NCBI GenBank assembly: GCA_028870635.1 | Contig: JAGWPE010000251.1 | Location: 1-40,312 of the forward strand | DNA: 40,312 nt | DNA from: Gammaproteobacteria bacterium | Lineage (GTDB): Bacteria > Pseudomonadota > Gammaproteobacteria > Steroidobacterales > Steroidobacteraceae | Direction: 5' to 3' | Part shown: one piece after another, positions 11,042 to 19,885 of the stretch | Layout of the letters: the number at the start of each line of letters is the position of its first letter | Position numbering within the stretch: position 1 is the stretch's first letter | Notes under the pieces: model-generated | Seen by the model: only the letters and a program-made list of their open reading frames with translations | Database searches by the model: none | What the model was told of the DNA's origin: nothing | Translations under genes and position numbers: made by a program

Positions 11042-11977
11042 TCAGCCGGGCGGCCGCTGATTCTGGCGGTGCTCGTTCCCCCTCTGCCCGTGCGGCTGCC
11101 TTTGATCGCCCTGCTGCTGCCCCGGCGGACGCCCGGAGTTGTCACGCTCTTCACGCTGCCGCGGAGGTTGGGCGGCGGGCCGCCGGCTCACATCGGGCCT
11201 GGGCTGCCCGCTGCGGGCGGGCGGCCGATTGAAGCCCGGCTGCTGTATCGCGCGCTGCTGCTCCGCGCCGGGCGGCGTTCGATGAGCTTGCGGCGGCGCT
11301 TCGGGACGGCGCTGCTGCGGAGCGGGCCGGCCGGGCTGAGGCGCGAGGCGCTGCCCCATCTGTGGCGCCGGCAACCGAGAGCGGTCCCTCGGCTCGCGGG
11401 GCGAATACCGATAATAGCGATTCTCGAGCGTCCGCTGACGATCGACATCGGGATAGCGGCCGCGCGGATACTGGCGCTGAAATCCAGGCAGCGGCGCACG
11501 CGGCGGCACCGCGGCACGATTCCAGCGATCCCAACCCGGACGACGTTGCTCCCAGGCATGCCCCCAGTGCTCGCCCCAGCGGGGCGGGCCTTCCCGGCTC
11601 CAATGGAGAAAGTACGGAGGCGGACGCCGGTAGTAGCGGATCGGCACCCGCAGTAAGAAGTCGGGAACGAGCTCGGGCTCCACGAGGTACCAGGGCCCGT
11701 CGTACCAGGAGCTGTAATACCAGCTGTCGCCGGCATAGGTCCAATAGAGTCCATCGTAGAAGAAGAGATTCACGCCCAGCTGCGGGGCGTAATAGACGGG
11801 GTATCCGGGTATGGGAACGAGCTGCGGGTACGAGGGGACGTTGATCCCGATGCTCAAGCCGGGCACCGCGATACCGACACCCACCCGAACCTGACCGATC
11901 GCAGCCGTGTTGGTGCCGAGGAGGACGCAGACCGCGAGTAAGGTCCACAAATGACGCTTGCCGCTTCGCTCGAGCAT
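11042..11977 (-). CDS. Secreted YXWGXW-repeat-like protein with Pro/Arg/Gln-rich C-terminus
   Basis: Signal peptide then FFYDGLYWTYAGDSWYYSSWYDGPWYLVEPELVPDFLLRVPIRYYRRPPPYF; low-complexity tail; start MLERSGKRH at 11977. Confidence 0.75.
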   Translation of the reverse strand: MLERSGKRHLWTLLAVCVLLGTNTAAIGQVRVGVGIAVPGLSIGINVPSYPQLVPIPGYPVYYAPQLGVNLFFYDGLYWTYAGDSWYYSSWYDGPWYLVEPELVPDFLLRVPIRYYRRPPPYFLHWSREGPPRWGEHWGHAWEQRRPGWDRWNRAAVPPRAPLPGFQRQYPRGRYPDVDRQRTLENRYYRYSPREPRDRSRLPAPQMGQRLAPQPGRPAPQQRRPEAPPQAHRTPPGAEQQRAIQQPGFNRPPARSGQPRPDVSRRPAAQPPRQREERDNSGRPPGQQQGDQRQPHGQRGNEHRQNQRPPG

Positions 11978-12051
11978 ATGATCCCGCCCTTTCGCCGACA
12001 CGCCGCTCGGAATGAGCGCGCGAATGGTCGCACTCGGGCGGCGCACCCGGC

Positions 12052-12069
12052 ATCCGAAGATCTACCTAC
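12052..12069. promoter_or_regulatory. 18-bp motif copy upstream of YXWGXW gene
   Basis: ATCCGAAGATCTACCTAC. Confidence 0.4.
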
Positions 12070-12101
12070 CGCACGATGTCCGGCGTCTTTCGGCGATCCT
12101 C

Positions 12102-13148
12102 CTACCGAGCAAGCAGGTTTCCCGGCGTGGGCGGCAGGCGCGGCATGGTCTGCTTGGGGAACGGCCCGGTCAGCGACTGGAGGAAGGCCGTGATGTCGCC
12201 GACCTGCTGTGCTGTCAGCGTGCGGTTGAGCTGCGCCGAGGCCATGACCCGGACCGCTTCCGGCAGCGACTTGACCGAGCCGTTGTGCATGTATGGCGCC
12301 GTGTAGGCGAGATTGCGCAGACCCGGAACCCGCCAGAGGTTCCTGTCGGCCGGATTGTGCGTCGCCTCGTATCGTCCCGAATCCTTCATGAGGTCGTACT
12401 TGGCCACGTACGGGCTCTGCGGGTAGACGGGGAATTTCATGAAGAACCCCTGGCTGGTGGGCAGCGCGGGACCGCTGAGGTTCGGGCCCTGGTGACAGCT
12501 CGCGCAGCCCACCGCCGCGAAAGTGCTCATCCCCCGAACCTGCTGCGCCGTGAGCGCAGTGTGATCGCCCTCGACGTACCGGTCATAGGCGCTGCCCGGC
12601 GTGATGAGCGTGCGCTCATAGGCGGCAATCGCCTTCGCGGCATTGTCCATCGTCACCACATCCCCCGAGCCGAAGGCCTGCTCGAAGTAAGGGCGGTAGC
12701 CCGGAATGCGCTGAATCCGGTAGATGACCTCGGTCAACCCCTTCATGCCCATCTCGATCGGATTCACCGGCGGCCCCTTCGCCTGATCCTCCAAAGTGGC
12801 CGCCCTGCCGTCCCAGAACTGCACGGAAAGGAATGCCGCATTGAACACCGTCGGAGCGTTCCGCCCTCCCCGCTGCGCCTCGACACCGATGGATACCGGC
12901 CGGTGATCATCGCCACCCTCCATGACGTTGTGGCACGAGAAGCACGAGACAGTGCCCGTCGAGGAAAAGCGCGGATCGAAGAACAGCATCTTTCCGAGAC
13001 GGACTTTCGCCTGCGTGGTCGGATTGTCGGCCGGAGCGGGCGCGGCGGACGGCAGCGACTGCCACTGGACGGCACCCTGAGCCCCGGCCGCACCGCTGAG
13101 GAGTGTGCCGGCGACCAGGATCGCCATACGCGTACGGAGAACGTTCAT
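12102..13148 (-). CDS. Dihaem cytochrome c peroxidase (CcpA/MauG family)
   Basis: Two CXXCH motifs (CFSCH, CASCH), LGKMLFFDPRFSSTGTVSC, RNAPTVFNAAF...FWDGRAATLEDQAKGP, VPGLRNLAYTAPYMHNGS; start MNVLRTRM at 13148. Confidence 0.92.
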   Translation of the reverse strand: MNVLRTRMAILVAGTLLSGAAGAQGAVQWQSLPSAAPAPADNPTTQAKVRLGKMLFFDPRFSSTGTVSCFSCHNVMEGGDDHRPVSIGVEAQRGGRNAPTVFNAAFLSVQFWDGRAATLEDQAKGPPVNPIEMGMKGLTEVIYRIQRIPGYRPYFEQAFGSGDVVTMDNAAKAIAAYERTLITPGSAYDRYVEGDHTALTAQQVRGMSTFAAVGCASCHQGPNLSGPALPTSQGFFMKFPVYPQSPYVAKYDLMKDSGRYEATHNPADRNLWRVPGLRNLAYTAPYMHNGSVKSLPEAVRVMASAQLNRTLTAQQVGDITAFLQSLTGPFPKQTMPRLPPTPGNLLAR

Positions 13149-13253
13149 GACTGATGCCCTCTCATGATCGGCACTCACGGGAGCGGCTGATTTCCCGCTC
13201 GGTTCGCGAGAGTTCTACTCCCGCCGCCGGGAAGCGGAAATCAGGGCTGATAC

Positions 13254-14027
13254 CTAGGGGTTGCGCGCAGGATGATGCGAGTGAGCGAACGCCGGCGAGA
13301 CTGCGACAGGCTCGGCCGCGAGCCGTTCCTTGAGGATCTGCAAGGCCGCCGCGGGCTCGTCCGCGAACTGGAAAAGATCCAGATCGCCGGCATCGATCAT
13401 GCCGTGGCGGGCCAGCGCCTCGAAGTTGAGGATCTCCCGCCAATAGGTCGAGCCGTAAAGAATGACCGGAATGTCGCGCGAGAGCTTGCGCGTCTGGGCG
13501 AGTGTCAGGATCTCCGTCACCTCATCGAGGGTGCCGAATCCGCCCGGAAAAGCGATCAGCGCCCTGGCGAGGTGCGCGAACCAGAGCTTGCGCATGAAGA
13601 AGTAGTGGAATTCGAAGAGCAGATCGTGGGTCACATAAGGGTTGCGGCGCTGCTCGCGCGGCAGGCTGACATTGAGGCCGATGGTCTTGCCTCCAGCCTC
13701 CGAGGCACCCCGGTTGGCAGCTTCCATGATGCCGGCTCCCCCGCCTGAGCAGATGACGTAACGATGCGCGTGGGACGGCAGCGACTTCGACCACTCGGTG
13801 ACGAGCCGCGCGAGCTCGCGCGCCTCCTCGTAGTAGCGCCCCAGCGGGTCGTCCATTCTGAGGCGCGCCGAGCCGAAGAATACGATCGTGTCATGCACGC
13901 CCGTCCGCCGGAAGCGCTCGAGCGGCTCGAGATACTCCGCCAGGATTCGCAGGGGCCGCGCCTCCTCACTCTCGAGGAACGACGGCTGCTCGTACGCAGG
14001 CCGTGGATGCGAGGGGTCATCGAGCAT
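13254..14027 (-). CDS. LOG-family (TIGR00730-like) Rossmann-fold protein
   Basis: SGGGAGIMEAANRGA and PGGFGTLDEVTEIL motifs. Confidence 0.88.
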   Translation of the reverse strand: MLDDPSHPRPAYEQPSFLESEEARPLRILAEYLEPLERFRRTGVHDTIVFFGSARLRMDDPLGRYYEEARELARLVTEWSKSLPSHAHRYVICSGGGAGIMEAANRGASEAGGKTIGLNVSLPREQRRNPYVTHDLLFEFHYFFMRKLWFAHLARALIAFPGGFGTLDEVTEILTLAQTRKLSRDIPVILYGSTYWREILNFEALARHGMIDAGDLDLFQFADEPAAALQILKERLAAEPVAVSPAFAHSHHPARNP

Positions 14028-14033
14028 TGGCTG

Positions 14034-14162
14034 TCAGGCAACGTCCTGGCGCTGTCCCGTCTTCTGCTGCTCGCGCATCTCGTACCACATGGCATTGAGC
14101 ACGCCGAAGGCGAGCGCGAGTCCGGTGCCGAGGACCCAACTGAAGTACCACATGGTGCTCAT
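14034..14162 (-). CDS. cydX: Cytochrome bd oxidase small subunit CydX (42 aa)
   Basis: MSTMWYFSWVLGTGLALAFGVLNAMWYEMREQQ; immediately downstream of cydB. The ORF track shows it only inside a longer ORF in the same frame. Confidence 0.9.
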   Translation of the reverse strand: MSTMWYFSWVLGTGLALAFGVLNAMWYEMREQQKTGQRQDVA

Positions 14163-14176
14163 CCCCTTCGCAAGGA

Positions 14177-15313
14177 TCAGTAGAAACCCGCATGCCGCCG
14201 GATCTCCTCCAGCGTCACACGACCCTTCAATACCCGGAAAACCCAGACCGTGTAGCCGAGCACGATGGGGAGGAAGACCGCCACCGCGACCAGCATGATC
14301 GAGAGCGTGCGGGCGCTGCTCGAGGCATCCCAGATCGTCAGCCCCTGGGAGGGCTCCGTCGAGGAGGGCATCAGGAACGGGAACAAGCCGATGCCCGCGG
14401 TCAGGATGACACCTGCCTGAGTAAGGCAGCTCGTGATGAATGCGGCGCCGTGGCGGCGGGCACCGACCAGATTCCACGTGAGCAGCGCCGCCCCGACGGC
14501 CAGCAGCGGCGCGAGCCAGAGGATGGGATGCTGCCGGTAGTGATCGAGCCAGCCGCCGGGCAACAGGACGACGAGCTTGTGCAGGGGATCCGACGGACCG
14601 TCCGGATTCGCCCCCGAGACGATCCGCTGCCCCTCGAGCACGCGGGCCACCCACAGGCCCGCGGTGAGGAAGCTCGAGAGAAAAATCGCCACCGCCGCCC
14701 TGCCGACCGCGGCGGCCCGCGAGGCCATGGGCTCGCCCACTTTCAACGCCGCGTACGCCGCACCGTGCGCCACCAGCATCGACAGGCTCACTACCCCGGC
14801 AAGCAGCGCGAAGGGCCGCAGAAGTCCGAAGAATCCGCCGGTGAACACCGGCCGCGCGAGCGCATCGAAGTGGAACGGGAGTCCGAGGAAGAGATTCCCC
14901 ATGGCGACGCCGAAGAGCAGCGCCGGCACCGCGCCGCCGACGAACAGCATCCAGTCCCATGCCTCCCGCCAGCGCCGATCGGCGAGCCGGTTGCGGAACG
15001 TGAAGCCCACGGGACGCAGAATGAGGGATACCAACAGCAGCAGCATCGCCAGATAGAGCCCGGAGAACGACGCCGCATAGAGCAGCGGCCAGGCGGCGAA
15101 TACCGCCCCGCCGGCGAGAATGAACCAGACCTGGTTCCCGTCCCAGACGGGCTCGATCGAGCCGAGCAGCGCCCTGCGCTCCTCATCCGTTCGCCCGATG
15201 AAGCGGAAGATCGCGCCGACTCCGAGATCGAAGCCGTCCATCACCGCGAATCCCACGAGGAGCGTGCCGAGGATCAGCCACCAGATGAAGCGCAAGGTTG
15301 CATAATCGAGCAT
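14177..15313 (-). CDS. cydB: Cytochrome bd ubiquinol oxidase subunit II
   Basis: WWLILGTLLVGFAVMDGFDLGVGAIFRFIGRTDEERRALLGSIEPVWDGNQVWFILAGGAVFAAWP. Confidence 0.96.
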   Translation of the reverse strand: MLDYATLRFIWWLILGTLLVGFAVMDGFDLGVGAIFRFIGRTDEERRALLGSIEPVWDGNQVWFILAGGAVFAAWPLLYAASFSGLYLAMLLLLVSLILRPVGFTFRNRLADRRWREAWDWMLFVGGAVPALLFGVAMGNLFLGLPFHFDALARPVFTGGFFGLLRPFALLAGVVSLSMLVAHGAAYAALKVGEPMASRAAAVGRAAVAIFLSSFLTAGLWVARVLEGQRIVSGANPDGPSDPLHKLVVLLPGGWLDHYRQHPILWLAPLLAVGAALLTWNLVGARRHGAAFITSCLTQAGVILTAGIGLFPFLMPSSTEPSQGLTIWDASSSARTLSIMLVAVAVFLPIVLGYTVWVFRVLKGRVTLEEIRRHAGFY

Positions 15314-15317
15314 GGTT

Positions 15318-16946
15318 TCAGTCCTCGAGAGGCGGCTCGCCCGCTCGCCCGGCCGGCGGCGTCGTCGCGGCGGCCGGCCCGACCAGCGCTGCGGCAGGGC
15401 TCACCTCCAGGAGCGGCGGCCAGTAGCCGAGCCCGTCCGGGCCGCGCCGGATGGTGCGCACCATCAGGTAGACATCCACCACAGCCAGTGCCGAATAGAA
15501 GATGAGGAAGCCGGCGAGCGACAGCGCGATGTTGGACGCCGGCGTCACCGACACTCCGAGAAACGTCGGCAGCACCCCGTCGATCGACCAGGGCTGGCGG
15601 CCGTACTCCGCCACTACCCACCCGAGCTCCGCGGCGATCCAGGGCAGCGGCAGGCTGGCGACCGCGATCCTCAGGAACCGCCGGCTGCGCTCGAGACGAT
15701 GGCGCGTTGCCAGATAGAAGCCCGTTGCGAAGAGCGCGATGAGGAAGAAACCGAGCGCCACCATGATGCGGAAGCACCAGAAGAGCACCGGGACATCGGG
15801 CACGGTCGACCAGGCAGCCGCGTCGATCTGAGCGGAGGTCGCGGCGGCCGGATTGGCCGTATAGCGCAACAGCAGCAGTCCGTAACCCAGATCCGACTGA
15901 TGCTGCGCGAGCAGCGCCTTGGCGGCCGCATCCTGCGGATCGGCGCGCAGCCGCTCGAGCGCGGAATGGGCGATGACACCGCTCACGATGCGCGCGCGCG
16001 CGCGGGCGACCAGGTCCTCGATCCCCAGCACCGGCTCGTCCGTCGAGCGCGTGGCGATCAGCCCGAGCGCCCAGGGCACCATGATGGCTGCATGAGTAGT
16101 GCGATTTCTCACGTCAGGGAAGCCGAAGGCCGTGAATGCTGCCGGCGGGGGCTCCGTGCGCCACTCCGCTTCGATCGCCGCCACCTTCATCTTCTGGTTC
16201 TCGCTCGCGAGATAACCGGACTCATCGCCCAACACCACGACCGAGAGCGCGCAGGCGAGCCCGAAGCTCGCCGCCACGGCCATCGAACGCTTCGCGACCT
16301 CGACGTTGCGGCCGCGCAGCAGATACCAGGCGCTGATTGCGAGCACGAACACCGAGCCCACCACGTATCCGGCCGCCACGGTGTGCACGAATTTCGCCTG
16401 GGCGACGGGATTGAGGATGACCGTGGCGAACGAGGACAGCTCCATGCGCATGGTCTGGTAATTGAAGTGCGCACCGACCGGATTCTGCATCCAGCCGTTC
16501 GCGATGAGGATCCAGAGCGCCGAGAGGCTCGAGCCGAGCGCGGTGAGCGCCGTGACCACGAGGTGCCCCACCTTGGAAAGCCGGTCCCAGCCGAAGAAGA
16601 AGAGCCCGACGAAGGTCGACTCCAGGAAGAAGGCCATCAGGCCCTCGATCGCCAGCGGCGCGCCGAATATGTCGCCGACGTAATGCGAGTAGTAAGCCCA
16701 GTTGGTCCCGAACTGGAATTCCATCGTGATGCCCGTGGCCACGCCCATCGCGAAGTTGATGCCGAACAGCGTCCCCCAGAAGCGGGTCATGTGCTTCCAG
16801 ATCTCCCGGCCGGTCATGACGTACACCGACTCCATGATCACCAGGATCATGGAGAGGCCGATCGTCAGCGGGACGAAGAGAAAGTGATAGAGCGCCGTCA
16901 GCGCGAATTGCAGACGCGAAAGATCGACGACCGTGAGATCAGCCAC
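15318..16946 (-). CDS. cydA: Cytochrome bd ubiquinol oxidase subunit I
   Basis: LSRLQFALTALYHFLFVPLTIGLS, WGTLFGINFAMGVATGITMEFQFGTNWAYYSHYVGDIFGAPLAIEGLMAFFLESTFVG, GWVVAEYGRQPW. Confidence 0.97.
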   Translation of the reverse strand: MADLTVVDLSRLQFALTALYHFLFVPLTIGLSMILVIMESVYVMTGREIWKHMTRFWGTLFGINFAMGVATGITMEFQFGTNWAYYSHYVGDIFGAPLAIEGLMAFFLESTFVGLFFFGWDRLSKVGHLVVTALTALGSSLSALWILIANGWMQNPVGAHFNYQTMRMELSSFATVILNPVAQAKFVHTVAAGYVVGSVFVLAISAWYLLRGRNVEVAKRSMAVAASFGLACALSVVVLGDESGYLASENQKMKVAAIEAEWRTEPPPAAFTAFGFPDVRNRTTHAAIMVPWALGLIATRSTDEPVLGIEDLVARARARIVSGVIAHSALERLRADPQDAAAKALLAQHQSDLGYGLLLLRYTANPAAATSAQIDAAAWSTVPDVPVLFWCFRIMVALGFFLIALFATGFYLATRHRLERSRRFLRIAVASLPLPWIAAELGWVVAEYGRQPWSIDGVLPTFLGVSVTPASNIALSLAGFLIFYSALAVVDVYLMVRTIRRGPDGLGYWPPLLEVSPAAALVGPAAATTPPAGRAGEPPLED

Positions 16947-17181
16947 GGGTCATCTCCTTCATGGAAGCTGCCGGCACGGATCGCGACGATGCGGGCGGCT
17001 GCACGATCCCGAGCTGGCGGCTCACGGAATTTCCGTCCGGAGGCGCCCGGTCGGCCGCGGAGAAGAACAACAGCCACAGCAGCGTCAGCGCCGCGAGCTT
17101 CAGGAGAAAGATCCAGAGGAGCTCCGCGCGCATGCGCCGCCGCCAGTCCCGGCGGTCACCGGCAAGGCTCGCGATCTTCAT
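16939..17181 (-). CDS. cydP: CydP-like small single-TM protein preceding cydA
   Basis: 80 aa; RRRMRAELLWIFLLKLAALTLLWLLFFS; overlaps the cydA start; matches what I recall of the CydP small subunit. Confidence 0.7.
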   Translation of the reverse strand: MKIASLAGDRRDWRRRMRAELLWIFLLKLAALTLLWLLFFSAADRAPPDGNSVSRQLGIVQPPASSRSVPAASMKEMTRG

Positions 17182-17216
17182 GGCGGAGATTCTGCCGCGC
17201 GCGGCCCGACGGGCCG

Positions 17217-17246
17217 ATCGTGGGAACTACCTACTCGGAGCAGGTA
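17217..17246. promoter_or_regulatory. Candidate operator upstream of cydPABX
   Basis: ATCGTGGGAACTACCTAC (weak copy of the window's 18-bp motif) overlapping the 19-bp imperfect palindrome TACCTACTCGGAGCAGGTA (17228-17246), about 45-60 bp upstream of the cydP start. Confidence 0.4.
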
Positions 17247-17249
17247 TAT

Positions 17250-18038
17250 CTACGCGAAGTGGCCGAGCCCCCTGGCAATCACGTAGAGTCCCACGACCGC
17301 GACGACCATACTGAAGGTGACCGCCAACATGCGCTTGCGCTCCGCAAGCGCCTTCGCTGCCTCGATCCCCGCGTATCCGCCCGCGAGCCCGCCGACGATG
17401 AACAGTCCGGCGACACGCCATTCGACCAGTCCGGATGCCGCGTAACTCACCGCCGTCGTCGCCCCGAATGTGGCAACCGACACGAGCGAGGAGCCGATCG
17501 CATTCAGCAGCGGCATTGCGGTCGCCGATATCAGCCCCGGCACGATGAGAAAGCCGCCGCCGATCCCGAAGAACCCCGAGAGCGCACCTGCCGCCAGGCC
17601 GGTCCCGGCCAGTGGCGGCAGCAGGCGCGCAGCGGATACCCGCGTCAGCCGCACGTCAGGATCGTGTCCGTCCCGCCGGGGCCGCAGCATCAGAGCCGCA
17701 ACGGCGATCATCAGCACGCCGAATGCCGCGAGCAACGCCTGGCCATCGACCCGCTTGCCGATCTGCGCCCCGATGGCGGCCCCCGCCACTCCTGAGACCG
17801 CAAACACGAGCGCACACGGCCACTTCACCGTGCGCGCGCGCGCGTGCCCTCCAAGGTTGGCGAGCGCGCTCGCCGCCACTGCGACCGCGCTCGTGCCGAT
17901 GGCGGCATGAGGCGGTAGACCCACGACATACGCCATCAGCGGCACGGCCAGGATGGAGCCGCCGCCGCCGATGAGTCCGAGCGACAAACCCACCAGACTC
18001 CCGCAGAGAATGGAGAGGACGGCAGTCGCGGCGGTCAT
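17250..18038 (-). CDS. TSUP (TauE/SafE) family permease
   Basis: GLSLGLIGGGGSILAVPLMAYVVGLPPHAAIGTSAVAVAASA; GFFGIGGGFLIVPGL. Confidence 0.92.
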   Translation of the reverse strand: MTAATAVLSILCGSLVGLSLGLIGGGGSILAVPLMAYVVGLPPHAAIGTSAVAVAASALANLGGHARARTVKWPCALVFAVSGVAGAAIGAQIGKRVDGQALLAAFGVLMIAVAALMLRPRRDGHDPDVRLTRVSAARLLPPLAGTGLAAGALSGFFGIGGGFLIVPGLISATAMPLLNAIGSSLVSVATFGATTAVSYAASGLVEWRVAGLFIVGGLAGGYAGIEAAKALAERKRMLAVTFSMVVAVVGLYVIARGLGHFA

Positions 18039-18062
18039 CGCTTCTCCCGCCGAAATGACGAC

Positions 18063-18449
18063 TCAGAGATGGCGCTGATGCGGGCGGCCGGTACCGGCAT
18101 CCAGGCTGGTGAGCGGCAGTCCCGCCTCCTTCCATGCCTTGAGGCCCCCCGCGAGGTGGGACGCTTCGTGGCTGCCGCCATCGAGCACCCGCTGTGCAGC
18201 CATGGCCGAGCGCCGGCCGGTGCCGCACTGGAATATGATCCGCTTGGAGCCGTCGAGCGGCAGGCTCGCGGGGTCGAATCCCGAGAGCGGGAAGAGCAGC
18301 GCCCCGGGGATGCGCTCGGCCTCGAACTCCGGGGGCTCGCGCACATCGATCAGCACGGCCTGGTGGCTGCGAAGCAACGCGTGCACCTGCGCGGCGTCGA
18401 GCTCGTGCAGCACACCCCGGTTACGATGAAGGTGATGACTCTCGGACAT
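18063..18449 (-). CDS. Single-domain rhodanese (sulfurtransferase)
   Basis: VLIDVREPPEFEAERIPGALLFPLSGF and active-site loop FQCGTGRRSAMAA; start MSESHHLH at 18449. Confidence 0.92.
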   Translation of the reverse strand: MSESHHLHRNRGVLHELDAAQVHALLRSHQAVLIDVREPPEFEAERIPGALLFPLSGFDPASLPLDGSKRIIFQCGTGRRSAMAAQRVLDGGSHEASHLAGGLKAWKEAGLPLTSLDAGTGRPHQRHL

Positions 18450-18472
18450 GCTCTTCTCCTCTCTCACCAAAG

Positions 18473-18530
18473 CTCTGATATTCACCATCTCTGATATTCA
18501 CCATCGCGAATATCAGCAGTCTCTAATATT
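18473..18530. promoter_or_regulatory. Putative BigR/SqrR-type operator array between tolC and rhodanese
   Basis: Perfect 16-bp tandem repeat CTCTGATATTCACCAT (18473-18488, 18489-18504); TGATATTC-N8-GAATATCA (18492-18515); AATATCAG-N6-CTAATATT (18509-18530). Confidence 0.65.
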
Positions 18531-18571
18531 ATGGCAAGCACGGAGGTCATGAGCCGTGCGGTTGCGGCGGC

Positions 18572-19885
18572 TCAGAGCGCTCCGACCGCGTACTCGAGCT
18601 CCATGCCCGCCAGCGACTCATCGAGCATGGCATTGTCGTGGTCATTGGTCGCCTGAACCTGCAGGGTCACGGCATCGAGGACCTGGGTGTTGGAGGCGAG
18701 ACCCGCGCCGTAGAGCTCGCGCGAGATGCGCAGGTTCTCCGCCGCCTGCGCAGTGGCTTCGCGCGAAGCAGCTACTCGGGCGTGCGCCGCCCTGACCGCG
18801 AGCCACGCCTGGCGTACCTGAAGCTCGACCTGCGATCTCTGATCCGCGAGGCGCCGGCCGGCCGCGCGGCTCTCGCTGCGCAGAGAATCGGCCTCATCGC
18901 GAGCCACCCCGCCGTCGAAGAGGCGCCAGGTGAAGCCGACGCCAACCATCGAGAAGTTCTGCCGATCGAGGATCTGGTTGTCGAAATGCGTGTAGCCGCC
19001 CGTCAAGGCGACTTGCGGCAGCCGGCTGCCCGTGGCCGCGCGGGCCTGCGCTGCGAGCGCACTGGATTGCGCGGCGAGTCCTTTGAGCTCCCCGCGCGCG
19101 GCGAGCGCTCGTCTCACGAGGGAGCCCACAGCCTCCGTGGCCAGCGCCGGGGCGATGTCCAGCCGACCCTCGAGGCGAGGCGCCCGCTCGAGCGGCTCGC
19201 CGAGCAGTCGGTTGTAGTCCGCGAGTGCGATTTGCACGCCGTTCGCGGCGCTGACCTGGCGCTCCTCGGCGACGGCAAGAGCCACCTGGGCAGCCAGCAA
19301 ATCGCTCTTGGCCACCAGCTGCCGCTGGAACATGCTTTTGGCATCACTCACATGCGCTCTCAGGCTCGCGACGCTGGAATCGGCCACTGCGAGCTCGCTG
19401 CGCGCCCGCAGCACGCCCACGTAGGCTTCGGCGACGGCCAGCTTCAGGTCCGACAGGGCGGCCTGCTCCTGTGCCGAGACTCCAGTCAGTGACTCTCGCG
19501 CGGCGCGGATGCCGGCAGTGATACGCCCTCCTGCGTAGAGAGGCACCTTCACCTGCACGGTGCCGCTGACGTACTGATCGTCCTTGAAGATCGGCCCCGA
19601 GCGGAATGTGAAGCCCGGCGTCACGACATCGAGTTGCGGAGCGGCATTCAGGCGCGTGTAACCGACGCTGGTGTCGACTGTCGGCCAGCGGCCGCCGCGC
19701 GCCGCCCGCTCCTTCGCTCGCGCGCCTTCCACCTCGTCGTGGGCCGCGGCCAGCGCCTGGTTGTTCGCGATGGCCATCTGCCACGCCTGCCCGAGTGTCT
19801 CCGCCGCAGCGCCACGTGTCACGAGCGCCGCGGCCGCCAGGGCCAGCAACGGAACTCTCCAGCGCGATGGCAGCGTCGCTCTCAT
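18572..19885 (-). CDS. TolC-family outer membrane efflux protein
   Basis: ETLGQAWQMAIANNQALAAAHDEVEGARAKERAARGGRWPTVDTSVGYTRLN; start MRATLPSRW at 19885, overlapping the upstream stop (ATGA). Confidence 0.9.
   Translation of the reverse strand: MRATLPSRWRVPLLALAAAALVTRGAAAETLGQAWQMAIANNQALAAAHDEVEGARAKERAARGGRWPTVDTSVGYTRLNAAPQLDVVTPGFTFRSGPIFKDDQYVSGTVQVKVPLYAGGRITAGIRAARESLTGVSAQEQAALSDLKLAVAEAYVGVLRARSELAVADSSVASLRAHVSDAKSMFQRQLVAKSDLLAAQVALAVAEERQVSAANGVQIALADYNRLLGEPLERAPRLEGRLDIAPALATEAVGSLVRRALAARGELKGLAAQSSALAAQARAATGSRLPQVALTGGYTHFDNQILDRQNFSMVGVGFTWRLFDGGVARDEADSLRSESRAAGRRLADQRSQVELQVRQAWLAVRAAHARVAASREATAQAAENLRISRELYGAGLASNTQVLDAVTLQVQATNDHDNAMLDESLAGMELEYAVGAL

Noticed and set aside
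13185-13249. CTGATTTCC...GGAAATCAG inverted repeat between LOG and ccp
   Set aside because: Arms are well separated with no T-run; could be a weak terminator or chance; not strong enough to call.
15312-17795. 827-aa plus-strand ORF
   Set aside because: Antisense to cydA, cydP and TSUP; low-complexity charged composition (HREVDAEQRPPEAGH...), typical of shadow frames.
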